Below are positions 49,445-58,387 of a stretch of 64,000 nt of DNA, one piece after another. The stretch spans positions 175,292 to 239,291 of the forward strand of contig JACRCQ010000041.1 of assembly GCA_016218915.1 (NCBI GenBank). Reading direction: 5' to 3'. The notes below the pieces were generated by a model that was given only the letters and a program-made list of their open reading frames with translations, ran no database searches and had not been told where the DNA came from. Source of the DNA: Deltaproteobacteria bacterium (GTDB lineage: Bacteria > Myxococcota_A > Polyangia > Polyangiales > Polyangiaceae). A program made the position numbers and the translations under genes. Numbering within the stretch: position 1 is the stretch's first letter; each line of letters opens with the position of its first letter.

Positions 49445-50761
49445 TCAGACCCGCTCATTGTCAACCCTTGCCTGCGACCGGGTCCGGGCGACCTCCTGGA
49501 GGTTGGCAGCAAGTCGCTTCGCGCGGAGCGACCAGGTGTTGGCGTCGGCGAATGCGCGAAGGCCGTCCTTGCGCGTGGGGCCGACCTCCAGATGAAAGTC
49601 GAGAGTATCCGCCAGATTGGCCATGTCGATCAGCCCGATCACTTGCCCGTATTCCCGAAGCGCCGGGAGCGCAGCAGCGATGACAGGGAGCCCGAGCGCC
49701 GCATATTCGAAAACCTTCAGGGGCGAGCAAGCGCGGTTGAACTCGTTGACCTCGTAGGGAATCAGGCCAGCATCACATTGGGACAGAATCCACGCTATCT
49801 CTCGACGATTCCGCATTCCCAGAAAATGCACGTTCGGAAGAGCCCGCAGCTTACGGACGTGCTCTTCAATGGTCTTGTCGTGCTCGTAGACCGACCCGAT
49901 CAGAAGGAACGACTTGGTTGGGTGCTGCTGCACGCAATCCAGCAGTGGACCGTACGCCACGCGGTTGTCCACGCTGCCGAGGAACGCGATCCTGGGCCTG
50001 GCCATTTCCTGCCAACCGGACACGGGCCCGCTGGTCGCCGCAAGCGAGCGAAGCTCCTCGGCGTCTACCCCGTTCGGCAGCCATACCGTCTTCTTGGCTT
50101 TGGGCGACAATGCATCACGCAGCTCCGCCGAGACCGTCACGACCAGGTCCGCGTGCGCCAGTGCCCAGGCCTCGTTGTCGCGGATCGACGGGGTCCGCTC
50201 AGCATCGTCGGCCCCGAAGTCGTCGGTGCAGTACCAGACGTTGAGCGTCTCCGCGAATTTGGCGAAGAGCCTGCAATGGGCAGGCTCGCTGGCGACGAGC
50301 AGCGGTGCATGCAGCCCGAGGGATCGGAGCGCGTGCCGGATCTTCGCTTCGACTCGCTCGATCGGGAGGCGGGCGCCAGCGTGGCTCGCTTCGCGCCATT
50401 CAGGGCCTAGCAGGTTGAGAACCCACAGACCTGGGGTCGACGAACGATGGAGCCCGGGTCGGAATCGCCACCACGACGTGGGTCTGCGGAGCAGTGCACT
50501 CCAGGGGATCAGGTTCACGACGAGCACGGGCTGGGAAAGCTGGCTCGCCCAGGCAGAAGCAAGATAGTGGGGCGGCTGGCGCTTCGCGTCTGGGCGCCCA
50601 TCCCAGACATAGTTCGTGACCATGACCAGGATGTCCCAGGGCATCCTGCTTTTCTTTGGCGTGCGGCTCGACTCGGCGGCCTGCCTCGAAGGCGCCTCGA
50701 CCGCGAACTCTTCCAGCAAACCCGAAAGCAGCGATGGAGCGTGCTCGCCCGTCCGTTGCAT
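49445..50761 (-). CDS. Group 1 glycosyltransferase
   Basis: A 438-residue protein; ATG 50761 with GGGGGA close upstream (an outer start at 50800 is possible). The sequence fits GT4-like enzymes of the TuaH type: 'WDILVMVTNYVWDGRPDAKRQPPHYLASAWA', 'VWYCTDDFG', 'TVWLPNGVDAEELRSL', 'IAFLGSVDNRVAYGPLL', 'GLIPYEVNEFNRACSPLKVFEYAALGLPVIA'. Probably adds a sugar to the repeat unit in the cytoplasm. 55 bases after the decarboxylase gene and 115 bases before the GH9 gene. Confidence 0.87.
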   Translation of the reverse strand: MQRTGEHAPSLLSGLLEEFAVEAPSRQAAESSRTPKKSRMPWDILVMVTNYVWDGRPDAKRQPPHYLASAWASQLSQPVLVVNLIPWSALLRRPTSWWRFRPGLHRSSTPGLWVLNLLGPEWREASHAGARLPIERVEAKIRHALRSLGLHAPLLVASEPAHCRLFAKFAETLNVWYCTDDFGADDAERTPSIRDNEAWALAHADLVVTVSAELRDALSPKAKKTVWLPNGVDAEELRSLAATSGPVSGWQEMARPRIAFLGSVDNRVAYGPLLDCVQQHPTKSFLLIGSVYEHDKTIEEHVRKLRALPNVHFLGMRNRREIAWILSQCDAGLIPYEVNEFNRACSPLKVFEYAALGLPVIAAALPALREYGQVIGLIDMANLADTLDFHLEVGPTRKDGLRAFADANTWSLRAKRLAANLQEVARTRSQARVDNERV

Positions 50762-50816
50762 ACGTCCCCCGCAATACATCTGGCGTGGCATGCGGACCAC
50801 GCCCCATGGTCCGTTC

Positions 50817-51770
50817 CTAGTTCCCTCTGGGCGCCTGCGCGTGCAGAATCTCCTGGAAGTGCCCGATGGTGCGCCTCAGGCCGTGGGCGAAGTCGGTCGT
50901 GGGCTCCCATCCGAGCACGGTCCGGGCCTTGGTGATGTCAGGACAGCGCCGCGTCGGATCGTCGTGCGGAAGCGGACGCTCCTCGAATCGATGGGGAAGG
51001 TTCAACGCGTCGAGCACCATCTCCGCCAGACGCTTGACCGTCACTTCCACCGGATTGCCCACATTGATGGGCCCTGTGACCTGGGGCCCGGTCGCCATCA
51101 TCCGAACCAGCGCGTCCACGGTATCATCGACATAGCAGAACGACCGGGTCTGTGTTCCGGCGCCGTAGATCGTCAACGGCTCGCCGCGCAGGGCCTGTAC
51201 GATGAAGTTCGATATCACCCGCCCGTCGTCGAGCGCCATGCACGGTCCATAGGTGTTGAAGATCCTCACCACCTTGATGGGCACGCCGATCTGGCGGTGG
51301 TAGGAGAAGCACAGCGCCTCGGCGACCCGCTTTCCCTCGTCGTAGCAGGCGCGTTCTCCAATCGGATTCACGTTGCCCCAGTACTCTTCCCGCTGGGGAT
51401 GGATCGCAGGATCCCCGTAGACCTCGCTCGTGGATGCCTGAAGAATGGGAATCCGAAGCCGCTTGGCCAGACCCAGCATGTTCAGCATGCCCGAGGTTCC
51501 AAGCTTGATGGTCTGGACGGGATCTCTCTGGTAGTGAATCGGGGACGCGGGACATGCGAGGTTGTAGATCGCATCCGCCTCCAGGTAGAGCGGGAACGTG
51601 ATGTCGTGCCGGATGAACTCGAAGTACGGGTTGCTCAGAAGCGGTACGATGTTGCGTTTGGAGCCTGTAAACAGGTTGTCCACGCACAAGACCTCGTGGC
51701 CGTGACGCAGCAGCTTCGCACAAAGGTGGCTTCCAATGAATCCGGCGCCACCGGTGACAACAATCCTCAT
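50817..51770 (-). CDS. UDP-glucuronate decarboxylase (UDP-xylose synthase)-like SDR
   Basis: A 317-residue extended short-chain dehydrogenase; ATG 51770 with GGGGGG six bases upstream. 'RIVVTGGAGFIGSHL' binds NAD+, 'STSEVYGDP' and 'YDEGKR' give the catalytic Ser/Tyr/Lys, and 'NLACPASPIHYQRDPVQTIK' with 'NPIGERACYDEGKR' is the fingerprint of UXS enzymes. It would convert UDP-glucuronate to UDP-xylose, giving the locus a pentose donor. UDP-glucose dehydrogenase is not in the window. Confidence 0.92.
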   Translation of the reverse strand: MRIVVTGGAGFIGSHLCAKLLRHGHEVLCVDNLFTGSKRNIVPLLSNPYFEFIRHDITFPLYLEADAIYNLACPASPIHYQRDPVQTIKLGTSGMLNMLGLAKRLRIPILQASTSEVYGDPAIHPQREEYWGNVNPIGERACYDEGKRVAEALCFSYHRQIGVPIKVVRIFNTYGPCMALDDGRVISNFIVQALRGEPLTIYGAGTQTRSFCYVDDTVDALVRMMATGPQVTGPINVGNPVEVTVKRLAEMVLDALNLPHRFEERPLPHDDPTRRCPDITKARTVLGWEPTTDFAHGLRRTIGHFQEILHAQAPRGN

Positions 51771-51883
51771 GATAGCCCCCCAACGATCTTCCTGACAGTC
51801 CCCCGACCCGCCACGTTCAAACTTCTCATCTGGGTAGTGCCAGCGGCAGGGTCAAGGGGCAACCGTCCGGTCGAGCTTGCCGC

Positions 51884-53071
51884 TCAGCGCGAAGCGCCGA
51901 CGCTTGCACGCGACACCTCCACGCGCGTGACCTCGCGCGCGCCTCGCTCTTCTGCGTGCCTGCGTCCGTGCGCGACATACAACGCCGCACCCACAAGCGC
52001 TGAAACGTAGTTCAACATCCGGTACAGCAGCGACACGGCGAGCGCCGTCGAAGGCGGTAGTCCTGCGCGCGCAAGAAAGACCACGAATGCCGCATCTGCA
52101 GTTCCCCACCCCCCAGGCAACGCGGGGATGGCCTCGATGATGAATGCCATGGCTGCGCCGACGTAGATCCATCGCTCCTCGGTCGGCGACACGCCAAGGG
52201 CAAAGACAATCCCTCGGATCGCGAGGAGATTGACCAGGCTGAGCACGGTGCTTGCGAGGGCTCCCTGGAACAGCGCGCGCGGAGCCCCCTTGGACGTAAT
52301 GTAGTCGAACACGGGACGCACCAGGCGCATCCACCATCCCCAGGTCGGCTGCTTGAGTCGTGCGACCTGCGGGCTTCGTGCAACCAGTAGGGCGAGGCCG
52401 AATGCGACTGGAAACGAAGCGAGAATCCATGCCACCGGTCCGGCATCGGCCCCGGAGCACGCAAATGCAAAGACGCTCGCCACCGCCGCAAGCGTCACCA
52501 GCCCGACTCCGCGATCGAGCAGCACCGTGGCCACGACCACGACCGGGGATGCTCCTTTTCCCAGCGCAAAGGCGACCCGCAAAGCGTCGCCCCCTATCGA
52601 GCCTGGGAGGAACACGCTACCGGCCATCCCCTGGAGCGTGAGCCTCCACGCTGTGAGAAAGGGAATGTCGGCGCCGGCAAGGGACAGGAGGCGATGCCAG
52701 CGCAGCGCCCAGGCTCCGGTCGCAAGTAGATAGATACCGGCCAGCAGCACCAGGATGTCGATGCGGGCTCCTTCCAGAGAGGAGCGAAGCCCAGGCGTGC
52801 ACTGCAGCGATGCGCAGGCTTCACGGCTCAGGTGTACCGCGCCTTGTGGACGTCGTGCCTCGCAACCGTCCGCCTCGCGCACCAGCGACCAGCGATCTCC
52901 TGGTGCTGAGGGATCGGAGCACTGGTCATACCAGGGCACGTTTCGCACCACGAATATCACGGCCATCAGCGCAACGCCCCACGCTGCGAGCCTAAGCAGG
53001 CTTCGTCGCGGCGGTCGCGCCGACGGCTCGCCCCCGGAGCCTCTGTGTGTCCCCCCAATCACATCCACCAA
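51884..53071 (-). CDS. LPG-synthase-type integral membrane protein (flippase-like domain)
   Basis: Up to 395 residues. No ATG is present at the N-terminus; TTG 53071, GTG 53068 and GTG 53062 are candidates, so the start is uncertain. Seven to eight hydrophobic helices of the PF03706 type: 'LTAWRLTLQGMAGSVFLPGSIGGDALRVAFAL' (the conserved N/G-rich loop), 'LLDRGVGLVTLAAVASVF' and 'PALPGGWGTADAAFVVFLARAGL'. A Cys-containing extracytoplasmic loop (about 50-95) precedes helix 2. The family includes lysyl-phosphatidylglycerol synthase membrane halves and GlcNAc-lipid flippase relatives; in sugar loci the substrate is unknown. First gene of the long minus-strand run. Confidence 0.82.
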   Translation of the reverse strand: MVDVIGGTHRGSGGEPSARPPRRSLLRLAAWGVALMAVIFVVRNVPWYDQCSDPSAPGDRWSLVREADGCEARRPQGAVHLSREACASLQCTPGLRSSLEGARIDILVLLAGIYLLATGAWALRWHRLLSLAGADIPFLTAWRLTLQGMAGSVFLPGSIGGDALRVAFALGKGASPVVVVATVLLDRGVGLVTLAAVASVFAFACSGADAGPVAWILASFPVAFGLALLVARSPQVARLKQPTWGWWMRLVRPVFDYITSKGAPRALFQGALASTVLSLVNLLAIRGIVFALGVSPTEERWIYVGAAMAFIIEAIPALPGGWGTADAAFVVFLARAGLPPSTALAVSLLYRMLNYVSALVGAALYVAHGRRHAEERGAREVTRVEVSRASVGASR

Positions 53072-53282
53072 TCTGGGAAGGCGGATCCCGATTGTCGAGT
53101 CTCCGAAAGCAAGAGGCTGGGGCAGTCATTTCGATGAAGTGTTTGGACCGCTTGACGAACGGAACGAGGGCACCAGGAAGGTTGGATGTTGTCCCCGGCG
53201 AGGTAGCTCAACGGGGGGGGAAGAAACACTCGCTGTTCGGTGTGGCGTGCCTGGTGCGCCGCATCATCTTCGCTGAGGCTGC
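53072..53282. other. 211-bp divergent promoter region
   Basis: This region separates the two diverging gene runs and should hold both promoters. A TTGACG at 53152-53157 could be a plus-strand -35 box, but no convincing -10 follows at normal spacing. A GGTAGCTCAACGG stretch near 53200 recalls a tRNA D-arm, but no tRNA can be folded around it. Confidence 0.45.
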
Positions 53283-54416
53283 ATGCTGCGCATCCTGACT
53301 TTGTTCGGAACGCGCCCCGAGGTCATCAAGCTCGTGTCGGTGATCCGCGCGCTCGAATCCCGTGCGGACCGATTCAGCGCCACGACGATCTGCTCGGGAC
53401 AGCACACGACGCTGCTACGCCCCTTCCTGGAGCGACTCGGCATGCGGGTCGACCGTGACCTCAACGTGATGCGGCAGGCCCAGGGGCCTTCCGAGGTTGC
53501 AGCTCGTGTCCTGCAAGCGCTCGATCCGCTCTTTGCCGAGATTCGTCCTGACCTGCTGCTGGTGCAGGGTGACACGACCACAGCGATGGCTGGTGCGCTC
53601 GCTGGATTCCACCGCAAGGTGCCAGTCGGCCACGTCGAAGCCGGGCTCCGTTCAGGGGACAGCTCCAGCCCATTCCCGGAGGAGGTCAATCGACGGCTGA
53701 TCACCCAGCTCGCGAGCTACCACTTTGCGGCAACGCGGGGGAATGTGGAGACGCTCGTACGGGAGGGAGTGGATCCGAAGCGAATCGCGCTTACGGGCAA
53801 TCCCGGGGTGGATGCGCTGCAGGACGTGCTCGCGCACGACAAGCCGAGCCGGGCCATCGAGGATCTGGTCCACACCCATCGGGAGCGAAGGCTGCTGGTG
53901 CTGACCACGCACCGCAGAGAAGCCTTTGGGCCCCGCATGGAAGAGCACATGCGTGTGCTTCGCCGTTTCGTGGAGGCCCGCGAGGATGTCGTGATGGTCT
54001 TCCCGGTGCATCCCAATCCTTCGGTGACTGACGCTTCGCGCACGATTCTCGGTGACTGCAGCCGGGTGCATCTTCTGCCCCCGCTTGATCACCCGGACTT
54101 CGTCTACCTGCTCTCTCGTGCCTGGCTCATCGTGTCCGACTCCGGAGGAGTACAGGAGGAAGTCGCCACGCTGGGCAAGCCGCTGCTCATTCTACGGGAC
54201 AACACCGAGAGGCCGGAGGTGATCGAGGCAGGGCTCGGTCGGCTCGTAGGGGATTGTCCCGAGCATCTCGGCCAGGTGCTCGAGGAGATCGACACAGACG
54301 GGGCATGGCTGCGCAGCGCAGGCAGCCGGCCCAACCCCTTTGGAGACGGACAAAGCGGGCGACACATCGCAGATGCCATCGAGCGGTTCCTGGGAAGGGA
54401 AGGCTCCGATGGCTGA
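53283..54416 (+). CDS. wecB: UDP-N-acetylglucosamine 2-epimerase
   Basis: A 377-residue protein; ATG 53283 with GAGG five bases upstream. It has the non-hydrolysing epimerase signatures: 'LFGTRPEVIKL', 'LLLVQGDTTTAMAGALAGF', 'VGHVEAGLRSGD', 'FPEEVNRRLI', 'LTTHRREAFG', 'VHPNPSV' and 'IVSDSGGVQEEVATLGKPLL'. It makes UDP-ManNAc, or, in a pathway with the aminotransferase, dehydrogenase and acetyltransferase further on, UDP-diacetamido-mannuronate (WbpI-like). Its stop overlaps the next start by eight bases. First gene of the plus-strand operon. Confidence 0.93.
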   Translation: MLRILTLFGTRPEVIKLVSVIRALESRADRFSATTICSGQHTTLLRPFLERLGMRVDRDLNVMRQAQGPSEVAARVLQALDPLFAEIRPDLLLVQGDTTTAMAGALAGFHRKVPVGHVEAGLRSGDSSSPFPEEVNRRLITQLASYHFAATRGNVETLVREGVDPKRIALTGNPGVDALQDVLAHDKPSRAIEDLVHTHRERRLLVLTTHRREAFGPRMEEHMRVLRRFVEAREDVVMVFPVHPNPSVTDASRTILGDCSRVHLLPPLDHPDFVYLLSRAWLIVSDSGGVQEEVATLGKPLLILRDNTERPEVIEAGLGRLVGDCPEHLGQVLEEIDTDGAWLRSAGSRPNPFGDGQSGRHIADAIERFLGREGSDG

Positions 54417-56109
54417 CTCCTCTGCATCCGCGACGATCGTGCATGGTCGACGGGCGCATGTGCTCACCATCGCGGTCGAGGACTACTTCCAGGCCGCGGC
54501 GCTCGGAAATGTGGTGCACCAGAGGCAGTGGTCGCGGTTCGAGAGGCGTGTGCAGAAGAACACGCGAACCGCGCTGGACCTGCTCGACGATTGCGGCTCA
54601 GGCGCGACGTTCTTCATGCAGGGATGGATTGCGCGTGAGATGCCGGAGCTTGCGGCCGAGATCGTGGCGCGGGGCCACGAGGTTGCGAGCAAGGGCCATC
54701 TTCACCGGTTCCTGCGAGAGATGACTCCTGAGGAGTTCCGCGAGGATCTTCGCCGCTCACGCGAGGAGATCGAGCGAGCCTCCGGCGTCCGGGTGCTGGG
54801 CTACCGGGTGCCCCGGGGCAGCTTCGGCTCACGGGATCTGTGGGCGCTCGACATCCTGGCTGAAGAGGGCTTTGCGTACGACTCGAGCATCTACCCGTTT
54901 CTCAGGTCCATCGGCCGCGAGCCGTGGCGACGCTTCCCGTTCCAGCATCGGGCCGGAGAGCACGTGCTTTGGGAGATGCCGCTGACGAGTCTGCGGGTGG
55001 CAGGGCTCTCGATCCCGTGCGGGGGAGGCAACTACTTCCGGCAGCTTCCTCACGAGTTCGGACGAGCCGCGCTGCGGCACTTTGATCAGACCCAGAAGGC
55101 CCCGATCGTCCTTCACTTCCACGTGTGGGAGCTGGACCCGGAACTGCCGTCCATCACCGCAGCAGGGGTGTTTGCCCAGCTTCGCATGCACAGGAACATC
55201 GCCGAGATGCCGGAGCGCATTCGGGACCACCTCGAGAGCTTCAGCTTCGTCGGCGTCGCAGACCATCTCGGCCTTGCCCGGGAGAAGATACCGGAGCTTC
55301 AGGCAGCACCACCGTCCAGAAGAATCCCGTCCATCGAAACCTCCAAGGTGCCGCCCGAGCCCGTAACCGTCGTGGTCCCCTGCTACAACGAGGAGCTGGT
55401 TCTTCCGTATCTCGCCAACACGTTGGAGGAAGTGACGCGGAGTCTGTCCGCAGCCTACGACCTCAAATTCGTGTTCGTGGACGACGGCAGCACGGACGAG
55501 ACGTGGTCGCAGCTTGTGAGCCTTTTTGGATCGCGGCCCGACTGCAAGCTGGTCCAGCAGCCCCGCAACATGGGCGTGGCAGCGGCCATCCTTGCGGGGG
55601 TTCGCGCTTCGACGACGGAGATGGTCTGCTCCATCGATTGCGACTGCACGTACGATCCACAGCAGCTGCAGGGGATGATCCCGCTCTTCCAGGATGGCGT
55701 GGATCTGGTCACTGCATCGCCGTACCACCCGCAGGGCGCTGTGATGAACGTGCCCGCGTGGCGGCTGGGCCTGTCCAAGGGGCTGTCCAAGATGTATGGA
55801 GTGGTTCTGGGCGAGAAGCTCGCGACCTACACGAGCTGCTTCCGGGTGTACCGCCGCAGCGCATTCGCGGATCTGCAGCTGCGTGAGTCCGGGTTTCTCG
55901 GGGTCGCTGAGATGATCGGCGTGCTGTCCATGCGTCGAGCGCGGATCGTGGAATACCCCGCAGTGCTCGAGGTGCGCATGCTCGGTCGGTCCAAGATGAA
56001 GATCGTGAGGACGATATTGGGGCACTTGCGTCTGCTCGCCCGGTTCACCGGCGCCAGGCTCGAACGCCGATGGTCGGCGTCGCTCGTGCATCACAAGCAG
56101 GCAGCTTGA
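54409..56109 (+). CDS. Polysaccharide deacetylase-GT2 fusion with altered metal motif
   Basis: A 566-residue protein; ATG 54409 with GAAGG seven bases upstream. Residues about 15-290 resemble exosortase-associated polysaccharide deacetylases: 'AVEDYFQ' (Asp25), 'RTALDLLDDCGSGATFFMQGW', 'RGHEVASKGHLHRF', 'GYRVPRGSFGSRDLWALDILAEEGFAYDSSIYP'. The metal motif HxxxH reads Lys95-x3-His99, so one His ligand is lost (His97 lies between). Residues about 320-545 are a GT2 domain like dolichyl-phosphate mannose synthase: 'VVPCYNEE', 'FVFVDDGSTDET', 'VCSIDCDCTYDPQQL'. The second half should be active; the first may be a binding module. Confidence 0.85.
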   Translation: MADSSASATIVHGRRAHVLTIAVEDYFQAAALGNVVHQRQWSRFERRVQKNTRTALDLLDDCGSGATFFMQGWIAREMPELAAEIVARGHEVASKGHLHRFLREMTPEEFREDLRRSREEIERASGVRVLGYRVPRGSFGSRDLWALDILAEEGFAYDSSIYPFLRSIGREPWRRFPFQHRAGEHVLWEMPLTSLRVAGLSIPCGGGNYFRQLPHEFGRAALRHFDQTQKAPIVLHFHVWELDPELPSITAAGVFAQLRMHRNIAEMPERIRDHLESFSFVGVADHLGLAREKIPELQAAPPSRRIPSIETSKVPPEPVTVVVPCYNEELVLPYLANTLEEVTRSLSAAYDLKFVFVDDGSTDETWSQLVSLFGSRPDCKLVQQPRNMGVAAAILAGVRASTTEMVCSIDCDCTYDPQQLQGMIPLFQDGVDLVTASPYHPQGAVMNVPAWRLGLSKGLSKMYGVVLGEKLATYTSCFRVYRRSAFADLQLRESGFLGVAEMIGVLSMRRARIVEYPAVLEVRMLGRSKMKIVRTILGHLRLLARFTGARLERRWSASLVHHKQAA

Positions 56110-56141
56110 ATTTCACATCGGCTAGGCAAGGGGGATGAATC

Positions 56142-57389
56142 ATGGCTCAAGCAATCATCAGGGAATCTGAAACCGAGGCGCTCAAGTTTCCGTCGGACCA
56201 GGACGCATCGGGCAGGTCCCTGGGCAAGGAAGAGATCGACCTGGTGAGCCAGGCAATCCTGAGCGGAACGCTGACCAGCACCAAGGGCAACTTCACGCGT
56301 ACGCTGGAGAAGCGGTTTGCCGAGAGGATCGGCGCCAAGTTCGCCTACGCGTGCTCTTCCGGCACGGCTGCCGTGCACCTTGCTGTCGCGGCCATCGATC
56401 CCGAGCCAGGCGATGAGATCATCACCACTTCCATCACGGACATGGGTGCGCTCGCCCCCATTGTCTTCCAGGGAGCGATTCCGGTCTTTGCCGACGTCGA
56501 CCCGCGGACGTGCAACGTGACGGCCGAGACGATTGCGGACCGGATCTCGGATCGGACCAAGGCGATCCTGGTCACCCATCTGTTCGGCAATCCCTGCGAC
56601 ATGCGGCCTATCATGGAGCTGTCCCGCAGTCGCGGCATTCCTGTGATCGAGGACTGCGCCCAGGCGTTTCTCGGGCAAAGCGGCGACACGATGGTGGGGC
56701 GGCTCGGCGCCGTGGGATGCTTCAGCCTGCAGCAAGGCAAGCACATCACCACGGGCGAGGGCGGCATCGTCGTGACCGACGATGCACAGATCGCGCGCCG
56801 AATGTACCTGTTCATCAACAAGGCCTGGGGCTACGGCGATCCCAACCCGGATCACTACTTTTTGGCGCTCAATTACCGCATGAGCGAGCTGCAGGGAGCG
56901 GTGGCGCTGGCGCAGCTCGACAAGCTCGACAAGGGGGTGCGGCAGCGCACCAATCTCGCGATGCGACTGACGGACGCGCTGCAGGGACTGGCGGGAATCA
57001 GCACTCCGTATGTGTATCCCGGAAACATCCACACCTATTGGAAGTACTGTCTGCGCGTGGATGGCAGGCGGCTCGAAGGCGGCTCGCCGGCCCTGGGCAA
57101 GGTGCTCAAGACCTACGACGTGGCCTCCATGCCCCGGTACATCCAGAAGCCGGCGTTCCAGTGCAAGATCTTCACGGACCAGCGCACGTTCGGCAACAGC
57201 CGCTGGCCCTTCACCCTCGCGCGCCCAGAGGCGGTGGACTATTCGCCCAAGCGCTTCCCCGGTACCTTCTCCGCGCTGGAGCAGGTGCTCGTGCTGCCGT
57301 GGAACGAACGTTACACGCAGCGGCATGTGGACCATCTCGCAAGCTCGATCCGCGAAGCTGTCAAGAGCATCGATGGAGGACGGTCATGA
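56142..57389 (+). CDS. DegT/DnrJ/EryC1/StrS-family sugar aminotransferase
   Basis: A 415-residue PLP enzyme; ATG 56142, 32 bases after the fusion gene. 'YACSSGTAAVHLAVAAI' binds the cofactor phosphate, 'VIEDCAQAFLG' stacks the ring, and Lys200 in 'SLQQGKHITTGEGG' is the Schiff-base residue. It would aminate a keto-sugar nucleotide, by context the 3-keto product of the dehydrogenase that follows. Its stop overlaps the next start (ATGA). Confidence 0.92.
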   Translation: MAQAIIRESETEALKFPSDQDASGRSLGKEEIDLVSQAILSGTLTSTKGNFTRTLEKRFAERIGAKFAYACSSGTAAVHLAVAAIDPEPGDEIITTSITDMGALAPIVFQGAIPVFADVDPRTCNVTAETIADRISDRTKAILVTHLFGNPCDMRPIMELSRSRGIPVIEDCAQAFLGQSGDTMVGRLGAVGCFSLQQGKHITTGEGGIVVTDDAQIARRMYLFINKAWGYGDPNPDHYFLALNYRMSELQGAVALAQLDKLDKGVRQRTNLAMRLTDALQGLAGISTPYVYPGNIHTYWKYCLRVDGRRLEGGSPALGKVLKTYDVASMPRYIQKPAFQCKIFTDQRTFGNSRWPFTLARPEAVDYSPKRFPGTFSALEQVLVLPWNERYTQRHVDHLASSIREAVKSIDGGRS

Positions 57390-58387
57390 AAGAGCCACTT
57401 TCGTTCGTACTCGTGGGAGCTGGGGCCATTGCCCAGTCCTATGTGCAAGCCCTGACCCAGACCCAGCTGGCCGCGCTCGTGGCCGTGGTCGACACGCGCC
57501 CCGAAGCTGCCAAGGCTGTGGCCGAGGCTGTGGGCGCCCGCGCATTCGCCACCATCGAAGAAGCGCTTCTGGCGACCAATCCAGACGCCGCGATCGTGTG
57601 CACACCCCCGTCGACCCATCCTGAGCTGTGCATCAAGCTCCTGGAAAAAGGGGTTCATGTCCTGTGCGAGAAGCCGTTGGCCGTGGGATATGCCAATGCC
57701 AGGCGCATGGTCGATACTGCTGCAAGATGCGGCGTGATCCTGACCATGGGCTCCAAGTTCCGCTACGTCGAAGACATGGTCCGCGCAAAGGCGATCGTGT
57801 CGTCCGGAGTCCTCGGCGAGATCATCCTGTTCGAGAACACCTTCACCTCTCGCGTGGACATGACCAAGCGCTGGAACTCGAATCCGAAGATCAGCGGCGG
57901 TGGCGTGCTGATCGACAATGGCACCCACTCGGTCGACCTGATCCGCTACTTCCTCGGCCCGATCGCTGAAGTCCAGGCGGTCGAAGGCAAACGGCTCCAG
58001 GGTCTCGAGGTGGAAGACACCGCGCGCCTCTTCGTCCGAAGCATGAGCGGCGTCATGGCCAGCGTCGATTTGTCCTGGTCCCTGAACAAGGAGCGCGACA
58101 GCTACCTCGACATCTACGGCTCGGCAGGGATCGTGCGCGTGGGGTGGAAGGAGTCCAAGTACCAGCAGGCTTCCAGCCCGAACTGGGTCGTGTTCGCCAA
58201 CGGCTATGACAAGCAGGCAGCGTTCCGACGTCAGCTCGAGAACTTCTGCAATGCGATTGTCGGCGACGAGCGGCTGCTCATCACGAGCGACGATGCTCTT
58301 GCTTCGGTTCAGGTCATGGAAGCGGCCTACCAGAGCATGGCTGCCAGCCACTGGGTCTTCGTCGACGCAAAGGACAAGGCAGCATGA
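57386..58387 (+). CDS. Gfo/Idh/MocA-family sugar dehydrogenase
   Basis: A 333-residue protein; ATG 57386 with GGAGG six bases upstream and ATGA overlap on both sides. Rossmann motif 'VLVGAGAIAQSYVQAL', 'VCTPPSTHPELCI', the catalytic 'VLCEKPLAVGYANARRMV' and 'GGGVLIDNGTHSVDLIRYFLG' define the family. By analogy with WbpB it would oxidise C3 of a UDP-N-acetyl uronate using NAD(P)+. Co-location with aminotransferase and acetyltransferase genes supports that route. Confidence 0.9.
   Translation: MKEPLSFVLVGAGAIAQSYVQALTQTQLAALVAVVDTRPEAAKAVAEAVGARAFATIEEALLATNPDAAIVCTPPSTHPELCIKLLEKGVHVLCEKPLAVGYANARRMVDTAARCGVILTMGSKFRYVEDMVRAKAIVSSGVLGEIILFENTFTSRVDMTKRWNSNPKISGGGVLIDNGTHSVDLIRYFLGPIAEVQAVEGKRLQGLEVEDTARLFVRSMSGVMASVDLSWSLNKERDSYLDIYGSAGIVRVGWKESKYQQASSPNWVVFANGYDKQAAFRRQLENFCNAIVGDERLLITSDDALASVQVMEAAYQSMAASHWVFVDAKDKAA

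Noticed and set aside
53195..53260. tRNA-like GGTAGCTCAACGG stretch
   Set aside because: No matching D-stem, anticodon arm or acceptor end can be built around it.
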